Assembly: GCA_964448285.1 (NCBI GenBank) | Contig: CAYUWG010000077.1 | Coordinates: 1-15,498, forward strand | Reading direction: 5' to 3' | Length of the DNA stretch: 15,498 nt | DNA from: CAYUWG01 sp964448285 | Lineage (GTDB): Bacteria > Bacteroidota > Ignavibacteria > SZUA-365 | Part shown: piece by piece, positions 12,393 to 15,498 of the stretch | Layout of the letters: every line of letters begins with the position of its first letter | Numbering within the stretch: the stretch's first letter is position 1 | Made by a program: the position numbers and the translations under genes | The notes under the pieces: model-generated | What the model was told of the DNA's origin: nothing | Databases searched by the model: none | Seen by the model: the letters and a program-made list of their open reading frames with translations, nothing else

Positions 12393-13790
12393 TCAAGGTG
12401 ACTCCGGTTTTTGCAAACCCTGAAAGAGCAAATCCTCCGAACGACGGAGATTCACGATCGACTCCGCTTCCGCGACGTTTCCCTTGCGACGATAAGCGCG
12501 TTCCAGCGCCATCAAAAGCGTGTCGCGAATGCCGGCGCGGTCTTCCATGTTGCGCACCTGCAGCCAGGCGTGCTGTTCGCTCAAACGACGCAGGCGCGAA
12601 ATCACGCGGTCGGGGCGCGTGGAATCGGCCAGAGCGAGACGGTTCATCTTTCGCAAGTGATTCGCAACGTCGATCACGCGCATTTCTTCTTCACCGACGA
12701 TGCGGCGGTTTCTTTCAAGCGTGTTTGCAATCGTCAGCGAGTCAGCGATCATTTCCTTCAGGCGAATTTTGTACATCGGCAACATCCGCAGGCGCACGGC
12801 ATCCCGGCGGTGATCCGGGAAATTCTTTTGCTCCAACGAATAGATCATGCCCTTGCAAAAATCCTTCGTGAGATTCGTCTTGACGAAATGCAATCCCGCG
12901 GTGAGAATCAGTTCGCCGGTCACACCGGTCAGGAGTCCGAATTTGTCGATGAGGTTTTGCCGGAGGAAGTTTCCCTGATTGTATGAGCGCTGCACGTCGC
13001 CGCCGGGAAGCGTCTTTCTCGTGCGAAGGAACTTGAGCGTGTTCACGGGATCTTTGTAACCGAGAATTTCCAACACACCCATCGCCTGGCTGAAACCGAC
13101 CTCCGCATAGTACTTGATCGGACCGCGGTGAGCGAGTTCTGAGACGCGGCGCATGAAGCTTTCATATCCCCCCGCGCGTGCGTTCGCAATGACGTTGAAC
13201 GAGGTCGTGTCGGGGTAACCGAGATCGACGTACGTGTCCCGCGGGATGGAGAGTATCTCGACGATGGCTGAGTCAGGGTTCACGGTAATGAGGTGTATCG
13301 CATCGGCGCGGGAATCGCGGACTCCGAGGCGCGAGTCGATTCCGATGAGGAGAATGTTAATCACGCGCCCCCGAACGATGGGCGTCTTCGAAATCTCCTT
13401 CATGGTTTCGCGAAGCGAGCTGTCTTCATGAATCGGGATCGCGGGCAGCTTTTTCCTGCGCTCGCGATGGAGCTTGTCCTCCGTTGCTTCGGCGTCACTG
13501 TGCTGATCGACTTCTTCCGCTGCTTCGCGAACGCGCTTCGCGGCTTCTTCCAATCCTTCCCTGTTCGTCGCTTCATAGATGTCGTCTCCGACGGATTTCA
13601 CGAGTGAGAAGAGAGACTTCGCAGCGTGTATCGGCGTGGGCAATCCGGGAATGAGGATCGCTAAGAACCACCATCCGACTGCGATCAACACAGCCCACGT
13701 CATGAATCGCGTGATGCGTGACGGCTCTTTCGGCGTTTGACGCTGTCGTTTGTGCTGTTGTCTTTTTCGCTGAGGCTTCTTCTTCGGCAT
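12393..13790 (-). CDS. LytR-CpsA-Psr (LCP) family membrane protein with helical C-terminal region
   Basis: LCP proteins transfer polyprenyl-phosphate-linked glycopolymers onto peptidoglycan or other cell-surface acceptors. This one has 465 residues: a very basic cytoplasmic N-terminus (1-28), one membrane helix (about 31-49), a charged coiled stretch (70-115), the LCP domain (about 143-300) and a C-terminal helical part (about 345-465) that may contain TPR-like pairs. LCP marks are INILLIGIDSR (145-154), SRADAIHLITVNP (160-172), LSIPRDTYVDLG (180-191) and GDVQRSYNQGNFLRQ (264-278), keeping the Asp and Arg residues that bind the pyrophosphate. The ATG lies 6 bases after the metH stop, so the two are co-transcribed. 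The best-known members attach teichoic acids in Gram-positives; here, next to gmhA and in an apparently LPS-making cell, the glycopolymer is unknown. Confidence 0.88.
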   Translation of the reverse strand: MPKKKPQRKRQQHKRQRQTPKEPSRITRFMTWAVLIAVGWWFLAILIPGLPTPIHAAKSLFSLVKSVGDDIYEATNREGLEEAAKRVREAAEEVDQHSDAEATEDKLHRERRKKLPAIPIHEDSSLRETMKEISKTPIVRGRVINILLIGIDSRLGVRDSRADAIHLITVNPDSAIVEILSIPRDTYVDLGYPDTTSFNVIANARAGGYESFMRRVSELAHRGPIKYYAEVGFSQAMGVLEILGYKDPVNTLKFLRTRKTLPGGDVQRSYNQGNFLRQNLIDKFGLLTGVTGELILTAGLHFVKTNLTKDFCKGMIYSLEQKNFPDHRRDAVRLRMLPMYKIRLKEMIADSLTIANTLERNRRIVGEEEMRVIDVANHLRKMNRLALADSTRPDRVISRLRRLSEQHAWLQVRNMEDRAGIRDTLLMALERAYRRKGNVAEAESIVNLRRSEDLLFQGLQKPESP

Positions 13791-13796
13791 CGGGTC

Positions 13797-15498
13797 TTAC
13801 TTCACGTTAAAATACCGAGCTTCCGGATGATGAACGATAATCGCGCTGGTGCTTTGCTCGGGGACAAGTTGGAATTCCTCCGTGAGCGACACGCCAATAC
13901 GCTCGGGCTTTAGCAGCTCGAAGATCTGTCGCTGGTCCTCCAAGTTCGGACACGCGGGATAGCCGAACGAATACCGGGAGCCTTGATAGCCTTGGGCGAA
14001 CAGCTTTTTGATCTCCGACGCATCTTTGCCGGCAATCCCCAATTCTTCGCGAATGGCTTTGTGCCAGTACTCCGCAAGCGCTTCCGCACATTCGACGCTC
14101 AATCCGTGAAGGAAGAGGTATTCCCGGTAACGGTTCGCCTGAAAAAGCTCCGCCGTGTGTTTCGAAGCCGCTTCTCCCATCGTGACGACGTGGAACGCGC
14201 AGACGTCGATACGACCGCTGCCAACCGGAGCGAAGAAATCCGCGATGCACAAACGGCGATCGGCGCTTTGCCTCGGGAAGCGAAACCGCTGCCATTCGAG
14301 AAGTTCGTCCTGCTCGTAATCCGTTCGGGGCCATTGGCTTGAAAGCGCTTCGTCGGATAAATCCTTCGGGCGGTAGATGATGAGGTCGTTCCCCTCGGAT
14401 TGGCAAGGGAAATACCCATAGACGACAGCCGGTTGCAGTATGCGTTCGCGCTTCGCTTTGAGCTTCAATTCCGTCAGTGCAGGAAGAATCTCGTGTTCCA
14501 ACATTCTCCTGTAATCAGCTTCGCTCTGGGTTCCTCTTCGAACCTGCCATTGACCGCGGACGAGCGCAACTTCGTTGATGTACTCATACACCTTCTCTAT
14601 CGGCGTGTTCAGGACAACCTTCGAACCGAAGAAGGGCGTTGACGGAATTGGGACGTCCCGCGCAACAGCGGAGCGAACACCTTCCGATGATTCGGCATCC
14701 AGCATTTTCGCCTCCTGCCCGGATGTAACGCGCTCGCGCACGACCGTCGCTTTCTTCGACGTACCCGTCGTGATCTCTTCCATGAACGCAAGCCCGTCGA
14801 ATGCATCGTTCGCATAGGAGAGCGCTCCCGAATACACACTGCGAAGGTCTTGCTCCACGTACCGGCGCGTGAGCGCTGCGCCGCCAAGGACGACAGGGGT
14901 ATGAATGCCGCGATGTTCCATGAGTTCGAGATTCTCTTTCATGATCACCGTCGATTTCACGAGCAGGCCGCTCATGCCGATGGCGTCGGCGCGATGCGAT
15001 TCGGCGGCGTTCAACATCGACTCTATCGGAACCTTGATCCCGAGGTTGATGACGGAATAGCCGTTGTTCGTCAGGATGATATCGACGAGATTTTTTCCGA
15101 TGTCGTGCACGTCGCCTTTCACCGTTGCGAGAACCATCGTCCCTTTCTTCGTGTCCTGCACTTTATCCATGAACGGTTCGAGATACGACACTGCCGTTTT
15201 CATCGTTTCCGCCGATTGCAACACGAACGGAAGCTGCATTTGTCCCGACCCGAAAAGCTCGCCGACCGTTTTCATACCGTCGAGAAGAACGTCGTTGATG
15301 ATCTGCAGTGGCGTGTATTGCGTCATCGCTTCATCGAGGTCGGCCGAAAGTCCGATCGCGTTTCCGTCGATGATCCGCGCTTTGAGCCGCTCTTCGATGG
15401 TGCGGGCTTCCGTTGCACGCGCAGGCACAGTCGATTCCGACGTGGCGTAGTGCGCCATGAACTCCTTCAGCGGGTCGTGGACGCATCTTCGTGTTTTC
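13797..15498 (-). CDS. metH: Cobalamin-dependent methionine synthase, C-terminal part (N-terminus beyond window)
   Basis: MetH makes methionine from homocysteine using methyl-cobalamin charged by methyltetrahydrofolate. The frame is open to the right edge: the 13 codons before the ATG at 15458 end in DPLKEF, a segment expected just before the cobalamin cap domain in full-length MetH. I therefore treat that ATG as internal. Numbered from it: cap domain (about 18-100), with GMKTVGELFGSGQMQLPFVL (61-80); B12 domain (about 104-230), with lower-ligand motif DVHDIG (116-121, His118), MSGLLVKST and VVLGGAALT; and AdoMet activation domain (about 300-553), with YFPCQSEGNDL, RYSFGYPACPN holding the RxxxGY SAM motif, and HHPEARYF near the end. 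The homocysteine and folate domains would lie off the edge. The sequence pattern is close to the long actinobacterial-type MetH as I recall it. LCP follows 6 bases later. Confidence 0.93.
   Translation of the reverse strand, partial: KTRRCVHDPLKEFMAHYATSESTVPARATEARTIEERLKARIIDGNAIGLSADLDEAMTQYTPLQIINDVLLDGMKTVGELFGSGQMQLPFVLQSAETMKTAVSYLEPFMDKVQDTKKGTMVLATVKGDVHDIGKNLVDIILTNNGYSVINLGIKVPIESMLNAAESHRADAIGMSGLLVKSTVIMKENLELMEHRGIHTPVVLGGAALTRRYVEQDLRSVYSGALSYANDAFDGLAFMEEITTGTSKKATVVRERVTSGQEAKMLDAESSEGVRSAVARDVPIPSTPFFGSKVVLNTPIEKVYEYINEVALVRGQWQVRRGTQSEADYRRMLEHEILPALTELKLKAKRERILQPAVVYGYFPCQSEGNDLIIYRPKDLSDEALSSQWPRTDYEQDELLEWQRFRFPRQSADRRLCIADFFAPVGSGRIDVCAFHVVTMGEAASKHTAELFQANRYREYLFLHGLSVECAEALAEYWHKAIREELGIAGKDASEIKKLFAQGYQGSRYSFGYPACPNLEDQRQIFELLKPERIGVSLTEEFQLVPEQSTSAIIVHHPEARYFNVK

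Noticed and set aside
13797..15458. Treating the ATG at 15458 as the true start of a short methionine synthase (AAGGAG lies just upstream)
   Set aside because: The 13 upstream codons stay open and read as the DPLKEF segment expected in full-length MetH, and the AAGGAG is only 3 bases from the ATG, closer than usual.
1..15498. tRNA, rRNA, insertion sequence, phage or defence-system genes
   Set aside because: No transposase, integrase, nuclease or toxin-antitoxin motifs, no terminal repeats and no clear tRNA-like cloverleaf were found; almost every base is accounted for by housekeeping genes and short gaps.

Overview
This window is a compact stretch of bacterial chromosome, roughly half G+C by eye, holding mostly housekeeping genes. 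Almost everything is encoded on the minus strand; only a MarR-type regulator and a secreted repeat protein lie on the plus strand. GmhA (ADP-heptose/LPS core precursor) points to a Gram-negative, LPS-making cell. The fused fumarase, the rhomboid with an extra C-terminal helical tail, an LCP (LytR-CpsA-Psr) protein and a promoter resembling the Bacteroidota pattern suggest the Bacteroidota/Chlorobiota (FCB) side of the tree, perhaps Ignavibacteria- or Kapabacteria-like. That placement is an inference made without database searches.

Layout, left to right: (1) 1-2322, minus: fumarase, then gmhA one base later, then the N-terminus of a cyclic-nucleotide-binding (Crp-like) protein that runs off the left edge; this looks like one operon. 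(2) 2323-2506: divergent control region with promoter-like boxes and inverted repeats, leading right into marR. (3) 2981-4926, minus: a sodium:solute symporter convergent with marR, preceded by a strong intrinsic terminator, which ends a 108-residue Cys-containing orphan gene. (4) 5123-5848, minus: a ComF-family phosphoribosyltransferase, divergent from (5) 6022-6999, plus: a secreted His-rich protein with an Arg-rich ~14-residue repeat tail, closed by a bidirectional terminator. (6) 7089-11217, minus: pgk, rhomboid protease, ispG and an AT-richer methyltransferase-like gene, probably one transcript. (7) 11322-12311, minus: gap, separated from pgk by an intrinsic terminator. (8) 12393-15498, minus: the C-terminal part of cobalamin-dependent methionine synthase metH (N-terminus off the right edge), then an LCP-family membrane protein 6 bases later.

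Functionally the window brings together lower glycolysis (gap, pgk), the TCA cycle (fumarase), isoprenoid synthesis (ispG), methionine/one-carbon metabolism (metH), envelope biogenesis (gmhA, LCP), DNA uptake or nucleotide salvage (ComF) and transport (SSF symporter). No tRNA, rRNA, CRISPR array, insertion sequence or phage gene was seen. No complete new multi-gene system is evident. The least explained items are the secreted His/Arg-repeat protein, the small Cys protein, the LCP protein in an apparently Gram-negative context, and the structured fum/marR control region. The longest stretch without a gene is under 200 bases.
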